64,000 nt of DNA from Mesorhizobium sp. INR15 (GCF_015500075.1 NZ_CP045496.1:1612001-1676000); one strand, 5' to 3'; positions 24,466 through 33,124 are shown, numbered from the stretch's first letter. The notes: generated by a model from the sequence alone, not told the origin. A program made the numbers and translations.

Positions 24466-24792
24466 ATGGCAACCGCCGCAGGAAAGACCGCGAACGAGAG
24501 CCGGATGAATTCGGACCTTGAGGCCGACATCAAGCAGTTGAAGGCAGATATCGACAAGCTGACCAAGCAGTTGGCCAAGACAGGCGAGCATGGCTACGGC
24601 ACGGCCCGCCGCGCCGCGACCGAAGGCGTTGAACAGTTGCGCGCCCAGGGTGAAGCCGCCTTCGACAGCTTGCGTGGCAATGCCAAGGACATTGAAGCGC
24701 AGTTGCTGTCCAGCGTGCGTGAAAAGCCGGTGACGTCGCTGGCGATCGCCGCGGGTGTCGGCTTCCTCTTCGCGCTGCTGGCGCGGCGCTAG
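24466..24792 (+). CDS. DUF883/ElaB-YqjD-like membrane-anchored protein
   Basis: The 108-residue product has a long charged helical or coiled-coil part (DLEADIKQLKADIDKLTKQL and EQLRAQGEAAFDSLRG). A C-terminal membrane helix follows (VTSLAIAAGVGFLFALLARR), preceded by VREKPV, the DUF883 hallmark. E. coli ElaB and YqjD, from the same family, are stationary-phase membrane proteins. AAGGAG lies seven bases before the ATG and an EcfG-type promoter is present, so stress induction is expected. It is followed 11 bases later by a membrane-protein gene. Confidence 0.85.
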   Translation: MATAAGKTANESRMNSDLEADIKQLKADIDKLTKQLAKTGEHGYGTARRAATEGVEQLRAQGEAAFDSLRGNAKDIEAQLLSSVREKPVTSLAIAAGVGFLFALLARR

Positions 24793-24803
24793 TACGCTCC
24801 CAG

Positions 24804-25265
24804 ATGGGAATGCTGGCATCCCTGATCTCAGGTCTCGCCTCAGGCGAGACTGTCGCCGCGGTGCGTCGTGCGCGCACCGCGGCCATCGTCTATGCGCTCG
24901 CCACGATCGCTGCCTTGTGCGGTCTCGGCTTCCTGATCGGAGCCGGCTACATCTGGGTGGCAAGCCATCTGGGGCCGATGATGGCGGCGCTGAGCTTCGG
25001 CGCTGGCTTCCTGGTGCTCGCCGGATTGATCCTGCTGATCCACCAGATCTCGGCCGGTTCTCGGGCCAGGCGCGAGACGAGACGACGCAATGCCGATATG
25101 AAGGCGATCGGCATCACCGCCGCACTCGCCGTTCTGCCGGCGTTGCTCAAGGGAAAAGGCGGGCTAGGCGTGATTATCGGACCGGCGGTGGCGCTTGCCG
25201 CCTACGCCATCTACCGCGAGAACGTGAAACCCGGCGCCGACGACGGCGATACTGATCAAAGCTAA
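24804..25265 (+). CDS. YqjE-like multi-pass membrane protein (putative holin-family fold)
   Basis: The 153-residue protein has three or four hydrophobic segments (AIVYALATIAALCGLGFLIG, LSFGAGFLVLAGLILLI, and a weaker pair near 115-145) and a basic linker RARRETRRR. Its place right after a DUF883-like gene mirrors the E. coli yqjD-yqjE pair, where the second gene is a DUF1469/phage-holin-superfamily protein. This assignment is mainly from context and topology. It shares the EcfG-type promoter. Confidence 0.65.
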   Translation: MGMLASLISGLASGETVAAVRRARTAAIVYALATIAALCGLGFLIGAGYIWVASHLGPMMAALSFGAGFLVLAGLILLIHQISAGSRARRETRRRNADMKAIGITAALAVLPALLKGKGGLGVIIGPAVALAAYAIYRENVKPGADDGDTDQS

Positions 25266-25278
25266 GGCCGTCCTGGCA

Positions 25279-26808
25279 TCACTTCGATTGGTCTTCCAGC
25301 GGCATTGATATTTCGGCAAACACGCCTTCTGGCCGAAATTCATGGGTCACTTCGCTGGAAAGGACCTTTGCCAGGCTGCGCCGGATCAGGATCGAGCCGA
25401 AGCCGTGGCGCTCTGGCGGCGCAACCGGCGGGCCGCCGCTTTCGCGCCAGGTCAGCACCAGCCGCTGATCGCCTTTCTTGCCCAGCGTCTTCCAGTCGAG
25501 ATCCACCTTGCCGGAAGCAGCCGAGAGCGATCCATACTGAAGGGCGTTGCTGGCCAATTCATGCAGGATCAGGCCAAAGCCCACGGCCTGGTCGGGAGAC
25601 AGCAACAGGTCGGCGCCGGAGACGGTGATGCGCGGCTGTTCGGTGTCGAAGGGCTTCACTTCGATCTGGACCAGCTCGCGTATGCCGATCCCGCGCCATT
25701 CCCGATCGGACAACAGGTTGTGGGCAATGCCCAGTGCCTGCAGCCTTGCGCCGAAGGCTTCAAGGAACTCGCTTGGTTGACGGGCGTGGCGCACGGTCTG
25801 CGTTGCCAGTGCCTGCACGGTTGCCAGCGTGTTCTTGACCCTATGGTTTAGCTCTCGGAGAAGCAGCCGCTGCCGTTCATCGCCGAGCTTGCGTTCGCTG
25901 ATATCGTAGTTGACGCCGAAGATCAGCGTCGGCTTGCCGTCGCCGTCGCGTTCGATGACCCTGCCTCGGGTGGCGATCCAGCGCGGCGGATGGAAACCCT
26001 TGACCCGATACTCGCCGAAATAGTCGTCGCTGCCGGTCAGCGCGTCGCGAAAACGCGTCTCGGTATGATAGACGTCCCGGGGATCGATGGCGCTCAGGAT
26101 GTCGCGCGCCCGCAGGCGGTTCGAGCGCGGCAGGTTGAACAGCTCCGTCAGCAGGACATCGCATTCGATGATGTCGGTGCGGATGTCCCAGGCCCAGCTG
26201 GCCAGCGCCGCCGCGTCGAGTGCGATGGCGCGCCGCTTTTCCTCGCGCACAAGGGCTGCCGCGCTGATGGCGCCGCTGCGGTTGGCATCCTTCAGGGCAA
26301 ACAGGCTGGCGGCGAGGCTCGCCAGTGCTTTGAGCTGGTCAAGCGTGGCGGAGGATGGGAAGGCATGCGGCTCGCGGTCGAGCACGCAGAGCGTACCGAT
26401 CCGGGCGCCGGCCACCACCATCGGAGCGCCGGCGTAGAAGCGTACATGATGCTTGCCGGTCACCAGCGGATTGCCTGAAAACCGTGGATCGATGGTTGCA
26501 TCGGCAACTACCATCGGTTCGTCGCCGGCGGCAATAGCATGCGCGCAGAAGGAAATGTCGGTCGCGGTTTCGGTTTCGTCCAGGCCGACACAGGACTTGA
26601 ACCACTGCCGGTCGAGGTCGACAAGCGTGACCAGGGCGATCGGCACCTGCATGATGGTGGCGGCAAGATTGCTGATGCGGTCGAAGTCCGGGTCGGCGGC
26701 CGTGTCCAGCATTTCCAGCCCGTGCAGAACGGCAAGCCGTTCCTCGGCCTTCACGGCGCGCGCAACCTTGGCCGGCAGCCCCGGCGCTCTATCTGCCTTG
26801 TTATTCAC
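25279..26808 (-). CDS. GAF-PAS-HWE sensor histidine kinase
   Basis: The 509-residue cytoplasmic kinase has a GAF domain (about 25-175; DISFCAHAIAAGDEPMVVAD and GTLCVLDREPHAF). A PAS domain (about 190-305; ASWAWDIRTDI, GVNYDISERK) leads to an HWE core: H-box RELNHRVKNTLATVQAL with His322, N-box LHELASNALQYGSL and W-x-E in LTWRESGGP. The GAF type resembles those often found beside bacteriophytochrome-like kinases, but I see no chromophore Cys that I can assign. It may be another input kinase for PhyR in this island. No EcfG-type promoter is found upstream. Confidence 0.9.
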   Translation of the reverse strand: MNNKADRAPGLPAKVARAVKAEERLAVLHGLEMLDTAADPDFDRISNLAATIMQVPIALVTLVDLDRQWFKSCVGLDETETATDISFCAHAIAAGDEPMVVADATIDPRFSGNPLVTGKHHVRFYAGAPMVVAGARIGTLCVLDREPHAFPSSATLDQLKALASLAASLFALKDANRSGAISAAALVREEKRRAIALDAAALASWAWDIRTDIIECDVLLTELFNLPRSNRLRARDILSAIDPRDVYHTETRFRDALTGSDDYFGEYRVKGFHPPRWIATRGRVIERDGDGKPTLIFGVNYDISERKLGDERQRLLLRELNHRVKNTLATVQALATQTVRHARQPSEFLEAFGARLQALGIAHNLLSDREWRGIGIRELVQIEVKPFDTEQPRITVSGADLLLSPDQAVGFGLILHELASNALQYGSLSAASGKVDLDWKTLGKKGDQRLVLTWRESGGPPVAPPERHGFGSILIRRSLAKVLSSEVTHEFRPEGVFAEISMPLEDQSK

Positions 26809-26880
26809 CAGGTCCCCAAAGCCCCGTCCCGTGGTCTTTCGCTTTTGCCTTGCCGACTTGCGGCCTCAAGTCGTTCGCCC

Positions 26881-26905
26881 GGAACCATCGTAGCAAGGAA
26901 CCGTT
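26881..26905 (+). promoter_or_regulatory. EcfG-type promoter for a 57-codon gene
   Basis: GGAAC (26881-26885), 16 bases, CGTT (26902-26905). Exact match, 57 bases before the ATG at 26963. Confidence 0.7.
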
Positions 26906-26962
26906 ACCCGACTGTGTGTTGGCGGGTGCACCAGCCAAAACGACGCAGTGTGAGGGCCGACC

Positions 26963-27136
26963 ATGACCAAGTTCGTTCCCGAGGACAAAGCTCACCAGGG
27001 AGGCTGGGGCCGGCATGGATTGCGCATTCTGATCGCCACGTTGCTGTTCGCGTTCGTTGCCTGGGGCGTCGCGGAAATCTTCGGCGAAATGATCAGGACG
27101 AATACGGCCGAGCAAGGCAAGGTACCCGGCAGCTAG
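26963..27136 (+). CDS. Small single-pass membrane protein, 57 aa
   Basis: Translation gives a charged N-terminus (MTKFVPEDKAHQGGWGRHGL), a hydrophobic helix (RILIATLLFAFVAWGVAEIF) and a short polar tail ending KVPGS. GAGGG precedes the ATG and an exact EcfG-type promoter lies upstream, so it is most likely a real stress gene. It is under 60 codons and easily missed. No family is recognised. Confidence 0.72.
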   Translation: MTKFVPEDKAHQGGWGRHGLRILIATLLFAFVAWGVAEIFGEMIRTNTAEQGKVPGS

Positions 27137-27168
27137 GCTATTGTCGGTTTTCGTCGCCCCGGATTGCA

Positions 27169-28089
27169 TCAGGCAGCCTTTGCTTGAGCAACGCGCGTCG
27201 GCACCAGCACATTCAGTGCACCCGGCTGGATTTCGATCGTGGTTTCGCGGTCAAGCTTGACCAGCTCGCCATCCACGACGGCGCGGAATCCGCGGCTCGC
27301 AGAATGGATTTTCAGCACCGTTTTGTTGGCCTGGTGAATCTCGACATGCTCGTTGTCGCGCCATTTGCCGCGCGCCACGTTGAAGATAAATTTGATCAGG
27401 TGCGCGCGCTCCTGTGCCACCGTGACATAGACGCCGAGGACCCCACCCGATGGATTGTCCGCATAGGGGAGGTGGCCTTCGCCGAACAGGTTGTTGGTCA
27501 CGCCAATGCCCGATATGCGCGCCGCCATCTCTGCCTCGCCAATGCTGAGCGTCACATTCATCGCCGGCGGGTTGTTTATGGTTGCCCAGGCTGCTCTTGC
27601 CGAAGCACGGATTTTCCCCAGGCGCGAGCCAAATTCCATCTTCTGGCGCAGCTGCACCATGCGGGCATGCATGCCAATGGAAAATTGATGGACGAATGGT
27701 GTGCCGTTGGCGGTGGCAATATCGACAGGAATGATCTCGCCATCGGCAAAGGATTGCAGTGCTGTGTCGAGGGTCTGCGGGATGCCGAGGCCGCGTGCGA
27801 AGAGGTTCATCGTGCCGGCTGGCAGAATGGCCAGCGCTTTTTTCTTGCCCATCAGCCGGGCCGCCGCAGCCGAAATGGTGCCGTCGCCGCCACCAGCGAG
27901 AACGACATCGATACCGCGCCGCGCCGCGACACGGTCAAGCGCCTCCACCACGTCCCTGCCGTCGACGATGTCAATGTCGAGAGTGTGGCCTGCGGTCTCC
28001 AAAGTCTGACGCATACGGTCGGAGAAGGCGGCGAGGTCGGTGGTGCGCAAGGTGCCGCCGTCCCGGTTCAGCACCGCAGCAAATTTCAT
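27169..28089 (-). CDS. Diacylglycerol kinase-family (DAGK catalytic domain) protein
   Basis: Soluble lipid-kinase-like enzyme of 306 residues. The nucleotide-binding motif VVLAGGGDGTISAAA (about 63-77) and ILPAGTMNLFARGLGI are typical of the DAGK_cat/YegS/LCB5 family, which phosphorylates diacylglycerol, sphingoid or related lipids. ATG 28089 is preferred over 28116 because GGAG lies six bases before it. An exact EcfG-type promoter (28172 down to 28148) places it in the general stress regulon, suggesting lipid remodelling under stress. The substrate is not predictable. Confidence 0.87.
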   Translation of the reverse strand: MKFAAVLNRDGGTLRTTDLAAFSDRMRQTLETAGHTLDIDIVDGRDVVEALDRVAARRGIDVVLAGGGDGTISAAAARLMGKKKALAILPAGTMNLFARGLGIPQTLDTALQSFADGEIIPVDIATANGTPFVHQFSIGMHARMVQLRQKMEFGSRLGKIRASARAAWATINNPPAMNVTLSIGEAEMAARISGIGVTNNLFGEGHLPYADNPSGGVLGVYVTVAQERAHLIKFIFNVARGKWRDNEHVEIHQANKTVLKIHSASRGFRAVVDGELVKLDRETTIEIQPGALNVLVPTRVAQAKAA

Positions 28090-28147
28090 GCCCCGCTCCG
28101 TTTTGTCAGCCACCATTGGGCGAGGATTTTACCCAGCCGTTGGCTGA

Positions 28148-28172
28148 AACGAGCGGAAGCCGGAAAGGTTCC
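28148..28172 (-). promoter_or_regulatory. EcfG-type promoter for the DAGK-family gene
   Basis: Minus strand: GGAAC (28172-28168), 16 bases, CGTT (28151-28148). Exact match, 58 bases before the ATG at 28089. Confidence 0.7.
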
Positions 28173-28247
28173 GGCAGATCGATGATTTTCGAGCAAACGG
28201 TGCCCGGCGCCGCTGCGACGAATTCATCCTAATCCGCTATGGGCTTT

Positions 28248-29852
28248 TTATGTCAGGCGAGGCGGCAGTCCGGCGGCATGGCCGGCAACGCCATGTTCTG
28301 TCAGTTCGGCCAGCGCCAGCGACTGGTCGAGATGTTCGGCCCGCCAAGCGAGCAACTTTTCGGCGAACTCCAGCCGGACCGGCAGTAAGGCCGGGTCGGC
28401 GGCAAGATTGTCCAGCTCGCCCGGGTCGCTCTCCAGGTCGAAAAGCAGCGGCGGCAGCCCGCCACCGAAATGCACGTATTTGTATTTCCCGGTGCGGATG
28501 ACGGCGAGATTGCACTGGCGCGAGGCGATACCGAAATGGCGTTCGGCCTCGCCCTCGGCGATCGAGCGGAAATCGAATTCCCAATGCGCCGCGTCACGCC
28601 AGCCTTCAGGCTTGTCGCCTGCCAGGAAGGGCTTCAGCGAACGCCCATCGAGATGCCGCGATGGTTCCTCGCCAAGCAAGTCTAGAACTGTCGGCAGAAT
28701 GTCCACGGCTTCGGTGAAACGATCGACGCTGACGCCGGCCGTCTTGCCGTGGCGCGGGTCGCGGACAATCAGCGGAATATGATAGCTGCCGTCGAAGTAG
28801 CCGCCTTTGCCGAGCATGAAGTGGTCACCCATCATCTCGGCATGGTCGGAGGTCAGCACGATGACGGTATCGTCCCATGCCTCAGCTGCCTTCAGTGCTT
28901 GCCAGATGCGGCCAAGCTGGGCGTCTGTCTCGGAGATCATGCCGTAGTAGATCGCGCGGACGCGGCGGAAGTCGCCTTCACTCCAGTCGTGAACATTGCC
29001 GGCGGCATCCGGGCGGAACTTGCCCTGCTTTTGCCGGCCAAGATCATAAGCGAGGTAGGGATGGCTCCGCGCCTCGGCCTGCCAGCTTTCCGCCCGTTTG
29101 AAAGCAGGTCCGTCCGCAGGATCATAAAGTGTGTTGTAGGGTTCCGGCACAATGAAGGGCGGGTGCGGACTGATGAAGGAGAGATGCGCGAACCATGGTG
29201 CGCCATGCTGCTGCTCACCCAGCCAGCGGATGAATTCGCCCGCCAGGAACGCTGTCGGGGTCTCGTCCTTCGAATAGACGGGCGAGGCGTTGCTGACGGC
29301 GCCGTCGGCTCGAGCGCCGGCCGGGCGATGGATGTCTGGAAAACCGGCGCCGGCATCGACACCGCGCAGCTTCAGCCAGGAGAGCCATTGTTTCTGGTGC
29401 TCCGGCAGAAGCTGGCGCGGGCTGAAGCCCGGCAGCACGCCTTCATAGCTTTGCAGACGTGGATCGCCTGGCGCCAGCACGCGTGGGTCGAGCGATACGT
29501 CGGTGTAACCGAACAGCGTCGGATCGTAGCCGAGGCTTCGCGCCGAGAGCGCGATATTGCCATGGCGGGCGTCGAGCGGCGTGCCGTTGCGGCAAACCCG
29601 GTTGTTCATCTGGTAAAGGCCGGTGTAGAGGCAGGCGCGGGCCGGAGAGCAAGGTGCCGCGCCGCCAAAGTGCCTTTTGAACAGCACGCCCTCGGCTGCC
29701 AGCGCATCGGCGTTCGGGGTCTTGACCACGGGGTGTCCGGCAGCCGACAGGCAGTCGCCGCGCCACTGGTCGCAGGTGATCAGAAGAACGTTCGGGCGTC
29801 TGCCGTTCATGGCCAATCGCGTATCCTCGCCGGGTTGGGAAACGCTGCTCAT
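28248..29852 (-). CDS. Sulfatase-superfamily hydrolase, phosphonate monoester hydrolase-like
   Basis: The 534-residue enzyme has the formylglycine motif CSPAR (Cys68) after GGAAP, metal ligands in NVLLITCDQW and LTSDHAEMMGDH, and a late region YKYVHFGGGLPPLLFDLESD. Spacing and residues resemble rhizobial phosphonate monoester hydrolases/phosphodiesterases more than classical arylsulfatases. Cys68 must be converted to formylglycine by a maturation enzyme not seen here. There is no signal peptide, so it is cytoplasmic. The start at 29852 is uncertain; Met15 (29810) follows GAGGA. The substrate may be a sulfate, phosphate diester or phosphonate ester. Confidence 0.85.
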   Translation of the reverse strand: MSSVSQPGEDTRLAMNGRRPNVLLITCDQWRGDCLSAAGHPVVKTPNADALAAEGVLFKRHFGGAAPCSPARACLYTGLYQMNNRVCRNGTPLDARHGNIALSARSLGYDPTLFGYTDVSLDPRVLAPGDPRLQSYEGVLPGFSPRQLLPEHQKQWLSWLKLRGVDAGAGFPDIHRPAGARADGAVSNASPVYSKDETPTAFLAGEFIRWLGEQQHGAPWFAHLSFISPHPPFIVPEPYNTLYDPADGPAFKRAESWQAEARSHPYLAYDLGRQKQGKFRPDAAGNVHDWSEGDFRRVRAIYYGMISETDAQLGRIWQALKAAEAWDDTVIVLTSDHAEMMGDHFMLGKGGYFDGSYHIPLIVRDPRHGKTAGVSVDRFTEAVDILPTVLDLLGEEPSRHLDGRSLKPFLAGDKPEGWRDAAHWEFDFRSIAEGEAERHFGIASRQCNLAVIRTGKYKYVHFGGGLPPLLFDLESDPGELDNLAADPALLPVRLEFAEKLLAWRAEHLDQSLALAELTEHGVAGHAAGLPPRLT

Positions 29853-30037
29853 GGAACCGAATTTTGGCGGCGGCGCAAGCCCGGTCTCTTTGTCAAATGG
29901 TGAACAAATTCTCTCTCATTGTTCACTATTATCGCACAGTCCATTCTGTGTTTGCCGCCTTTGCCTTGAACGGGCGTATCCTCATATTGGCGTGGACAGC
30001 GGCGAGGGCCGCACCGAACATAGGAAGGAGCAAGAAC

Positions 30038-30970
30038 ATGCTCGACCAGATCAAGGGACTGCACCACGTCACGTCGATGGCGAGGGATGCGCGCCAGAGC
30101 AATGACTTCTTCACCAGGAAGCTTGGCCAGCGCCGGGTCAAGAAAACCGTCAATTTCGACGCGCCCGATGTCTATCATCTCTACTATGGCGACGAGGCCG
30201 GCGCGCCCGGTTCGGTGATGACCTATTTTCCGTTTCCCAACATCCGCAAGGGCCGCCATGGCGTCGGCGAAGTTGGCACCACGGTCTATTCGGTGCCGGA
30301 AGGCACGCTCGCCTATTGGGAAAAGCGGTTCGCCGATGAGGGTGTCACCGGTGTCTCGCGCGACGAGACATTTGGCGAGAAGCGTCTGGCCTTCGCCGGT
30401 CCCGACGGCGATGGCTTCGCTCTTGTCGAGAGCAAGGCCGACAGCCGTGCGCCCTGGGCAAAGGGCGGCATTCCCGCCGACGAGGCGATCCGTGGTTTTC
30501 ATTCGGTATCGCTGCGGTTGAAGGATGGCGGCGCCACGGAGGAGTTGCTGAAGTTCATGGGCTATGAGCAGGTCGAGACGTCAGGCAATGTCACGCGGCT
30601 TGCGGTGAAAAACGGCAATGGCGCCAATGTCATCGACATCGAATCGCTGCCGGGTGCTGCCTTTGCCGATCTCGGCGCCGGCTCCGTCCACCATGTCGCC
30701 TTCGCCGTCGAGAACCGCGCCAAGCAGCTCGAAGTGCGCAAGGCGTTGATGGACACGGGCTATCAGGTGACACCGGTGATCGACCGCGACTACTTCTGGG
30801 CGATCTATTTCCGCACGCCCGGCGGCGTGCTGTTCGAGGTCGCCACCAACGAGCCGGGTTTCGACCGCGATGAAGATACCGCCCATCTTGGCGAGGCGCT
30901 GAAACTGCCCGCGCAACATCAGCATCTCAGGCCCTATCTCGAAGAACATCTGCAGAAGCTGGAAGGCTGA
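30038..30970 (+). CDS. VOC-family ring-cleaving dioxygenase (MhqO-like)
   Basis: Glyoxalase/extradiol-dioxygenase fold of 310 residues with two VOC modules (about 5-130 and 150-280). Metal-ligand candidates are His in IKGLHHVTSMA, His in IRGFHSVSL and GSVHHVAFAV, and Glu in GGVLFEVATNEPGF. This is the family of hydroquinone/catechol-type ring-cleaving dioxygenases such as MhqO. AGGAAGGAG precedes the ATG at 30038. An esterase gene of the MhqD type follows 10 bases later, then a GNAT gene, a known pairing in quinone or aromatic detoxification. Confidence 0.88.
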   Translation: MLDQIKGLHHVTSMARDARQSNDFFTRKLGQRRVKKTVNFDAPDVYHLYYGDEAGAPGSVMTYFPFPNIRKGRHGVGEVGTTVYSVPEGTLAYWEKRFADEGVTGVSRDETFGEKRLAFAGPDGDGFALVESKADSRAPWAKGGIPADEAIRGFHSVSLRLKDGGATEELLKFMGYEQVETSGNVTRLAVKNGNGANVIDIESLPGAAFADLGAGSVHHVAFAVENRAKQLEVRKALMDTGYQVTPVIDRDYFWAIYFRTPGGVLFEVATNEPGFDRDEDTAHLGEALKLPAQHQHLRPYLEEHLQKLEG

Positions 30971-30980
30971 GGATCAGGTC

Positions 30981-31604
30981 ATGAGCAAGGATAGTTATAT
31001 CAACAAGGTTCTGCCCGGTTCGCCTGATAGCCCGCTGCTGTTCGTCTTCCATGGCACCGGCGCCGATGAGAGCCAGCTGCTGTCGCTCGGGCGCGATCTT
31101 GCGCCCGGAGCAACGATCGTTTCGCCGCGCGGCGATGTCTCCGAACATGGCGCCGCGCGCTTCTTCCGCCGCACCGGCGAGGGCGTCTACGACATGGACG
31201 ATCTCGCGCGGGCGACTGAAAAAATGGCCGATTTCGTCAAGGCACATGTCGAGGCGGCGAAGCCCTCGGCGGTGTTTGGCCTCGGCTATTCCAACGGTGC
31301 CAACATCCTGGCCTCGGTGGTGTTTGCCGCTCCTGCGCTGTTCGACGCAACGGTGATGATGCATCCGCTGATCCCGTTCGAACCGGATGTGAAAGGCAGT
31401 CTTGCGGGCCGGCGTATCCTTTTGACCGCCGGCAAGCGCGACCCGATCTGTCCGCCAAACCTGACCACGCGGCTGGAAGCCTATTTGCGTGCCGACGGTG
31501 CCGATGTCACAGTGGAATGGCACGAAGGCGGGCACGAAGTGCGGCCGAACGAAATCGAGGCGGCGCGGCGCTTTCTCGCCAGCCCGCAAGCGAAGGGAGC
31601 CTGA
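30981..31604 (+). CDS. Phospholipase/carboxylesterase-family hydrolase (MhqD-like)
   Basis: The 207-residue alpha/beta hydrolase has an oxyanion region FVFHGTGADE, nucleophile Ser in GLGYSNGANI, and acid Asp and His in AGKRDPICP and WHEGGHEV. The length matches the carboxylesterase/phospholipase family that includes MhqD. It is co-transcribed with the ring-cleaving dioxygenase before it and meets the next gene within four bases, so it probably hydrolyses ring-cleavage products or related esters. Confidence 0.88.
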   Translation: MSKDSYINKVLPGSPDSPLLFVFHGTGADESQLLSLGRDLAPGATIVSPRGDVSEHGAARFFRRTGEGVYDMDDLARATEKMADFVKAHVEAAKPSAVFGLGYSNGANILASVVFAAPALFDATVMMHPLIPFEPDVKGSLAGRRILLTAGKRDPICPPNLTTRLEAYLRADGADVTVEWHEGGHEVRPNEIEAARRFLASPQAKGA

Positions 31605-31607
31605 GTG

Positions 31608-31907
31608 ATGCCTGACCAATTGCCGGAGATCGATCTGGAGGATCGCGGTTCCAAGGGCCGCTATGTCCTGCGCGGGCCTGATGGCGCCGAGGCCGAGATG
31701 ACCTTTACCAAGATCGGTGAACACCAGATCATCATCGATCATACCGAAGTGCCTGACGCGTTTCGCGGGCAGGGTGCGGGGCTCCGCCTCGTCACCCGCG
31801 CCGTCGAGGACGCACGGGCGGCGGGCAAGAAGATCATCCCGCTCTGCCCGTTCGCCAATGCGCAATTCCGCCGCCACCAGGAATGGGCCGACGTCTTGAA
31901 GCACTAG
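31608..31907 (+). CDS. Short GNAT-like N-acetyltransferase (YjdJ type)
   Basis: The 99-residue protein has the acyl-CoA-binding loop DAFRGQGAGLRLVTRAV and a conserved C-terminal KKIIPLCPFANAQFRRH, as in the small YjdJ/GCN5-related family. A GTG directly before the ATG is also possible as start. It is the last gene of the three-gene unit; the acceptor is unknown. Confidence 0.85.
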   Translation: MPDQLPEIDLEDRGSKGRYVLRGPDGAEAEMTFTKIGEHQIIIDHTEVPDAFRGQGAGLRLVTRAVEDARAAGKKIIPLCPFANAQFRRHQEWADVLKH

Positions 31908-32055
31908 GCTCCTGCCGATGGCAGGAAAAGTGTCGGCGAAAGGGCCAGTCACAATGGCAAGGTGGCTCTGGCATTTGCACAGGCCGCCCATCTTGCCTAA
32001 GTAGACATGATATATCGCGGGCGCCCGCCGACCAATCAAAGTGAATGATCCCCTG

Positions 32056-33114
32056 ATGACCGATACCGACCTCATTCCCGTCTTCGACGGCCACAATGAC
32101 ACGCTGCTCAGGCTCTACCAGGCGAAAGACGCCGACGTTGAAAAGCTGTTCATCGAGGGAAAGTCGGGCGGCCATTTAGACCTGCCGCGCGCCAAGGCCG
32201 GCGGGTTCGTCGGCGGCATGTTCGCGATCTTCCCGCCACCGGTCGAGAAGGCCAAGCGCGGCGCGGTGCCCTTGGCTCCGAGCGACAGCGAACCCCTGCC
32301 GCCCGAGGTGCCGCGCGGCGATGCGCTGACATCGACCATCGCGATGGCCTCCATCCTGTTCAGGCTAGAACGGGCTGGGGCACTCACCGTGTGCCGCACC
32401 GCCGGCGATGTGCGGGCCGCCATGGCGAAAGACTCCATCGCGGCGGTGTTCCACATCGAAGGGGTCGAGGCGATCGATCCTGAACTCACCATGCTCGACG
32501 TGCTGCATGCCGCCGGCCTGCGCTCGCTCGGCATTGTCTGGAGCCGGCCCAATGCCTTCGGGCATGGCGTGCCGTTCCGCTTTCCGTCATCGCCCGACAC
32601 CGGTCCCGGCCTGACCGACGCCGGCAAGGCGCTGGTCAAGGCCTGCAACCAGTTGAAGATCATGATCGACCTCTCGCATCTCAACGAGAAGGGCTTTCGC
32701 GATGTCGCCGCGATCAGCGACGCGCCGCTGGTGGCGACCCATTCCAACGTGCATGCGATCTGCGGCCATTCCCGCAATCTCACCGACTGGCAGCTCGGCG
32801 CCATCCGCGAAAGCGGTGGCATGGTCGGGCTCAACTTCGCCACGGGGTTCCTGCGCGAAGACGGCAGGATGAACAGCAACACCGACCTCGACATCATGGT
32901 GCGCCATGTCGATTCCCTGCTGCAGGCATTGGGTGAAGACGGTGTTGGCCTCGGCTCCGATTTCGACGGCGCCATGATCCCCGCCGTGATCGGTGACGTC
33001 GCGGGCCTGCCCAAATTGCTTGATGCACTGGCCGCACGCGGTTTCGGCCGCGCGCTGATCGAGAAGATCGCCTATCGCAACTGGCTAGGCATGCTGGAAA
33101 AAACCATAGGGTAG
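32056..33114 (+). CDS. M19 membrane-type dipeptidase
   Basis: Zinc dipeptidase of the renal dipeptidase family, 352 residues. Metal ligands are visible as His and Asp in VFDGHNDTLL, Glu in FHIEGVEAI, His in DLSHLNEKGF and His in THSNVHAICGHSRN; the end has GLGSDFDGA. It would cleave dipeptides, possibly including D-residue substrates. There is no signal peptide. A GTG at 32041 is in frame; neither start has a clear ribosome binding site. Confidence 0.9.
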   Translation: MTDTDLIPVFDGHNDTLLRLYQAKDADVEKLFIEGKSGGHLDLPRAKAGGFVGGMFAIFPPPVEKAKRGAVPLAPSDSEPLPPEVPRGDALTSTIAMASILFRLERAGALTVCRTAGDVRAAMAKDSIAAVFHIEGVEAIDPELTMLDVLHAAGLRSLGIVWSRPNAFGHGVPFRFPSSPDTGPGLTDAGKALVKACNQLKIMIDLSHLNEKGFRDVAAISDAPLVATHSNVHAICGHSRNLTDWQLGAIRESGGMVGLNFATGFLREDGRMNSNTDLDIMVRHVDSLLQALGEDGVGLGSDFDGAMIPAVIGDVAGLPKLLDALAARGFGRALIEKIAYRNWLGMLEKTIG

Positions 33115-33124
33115 CGCTCCGGCA

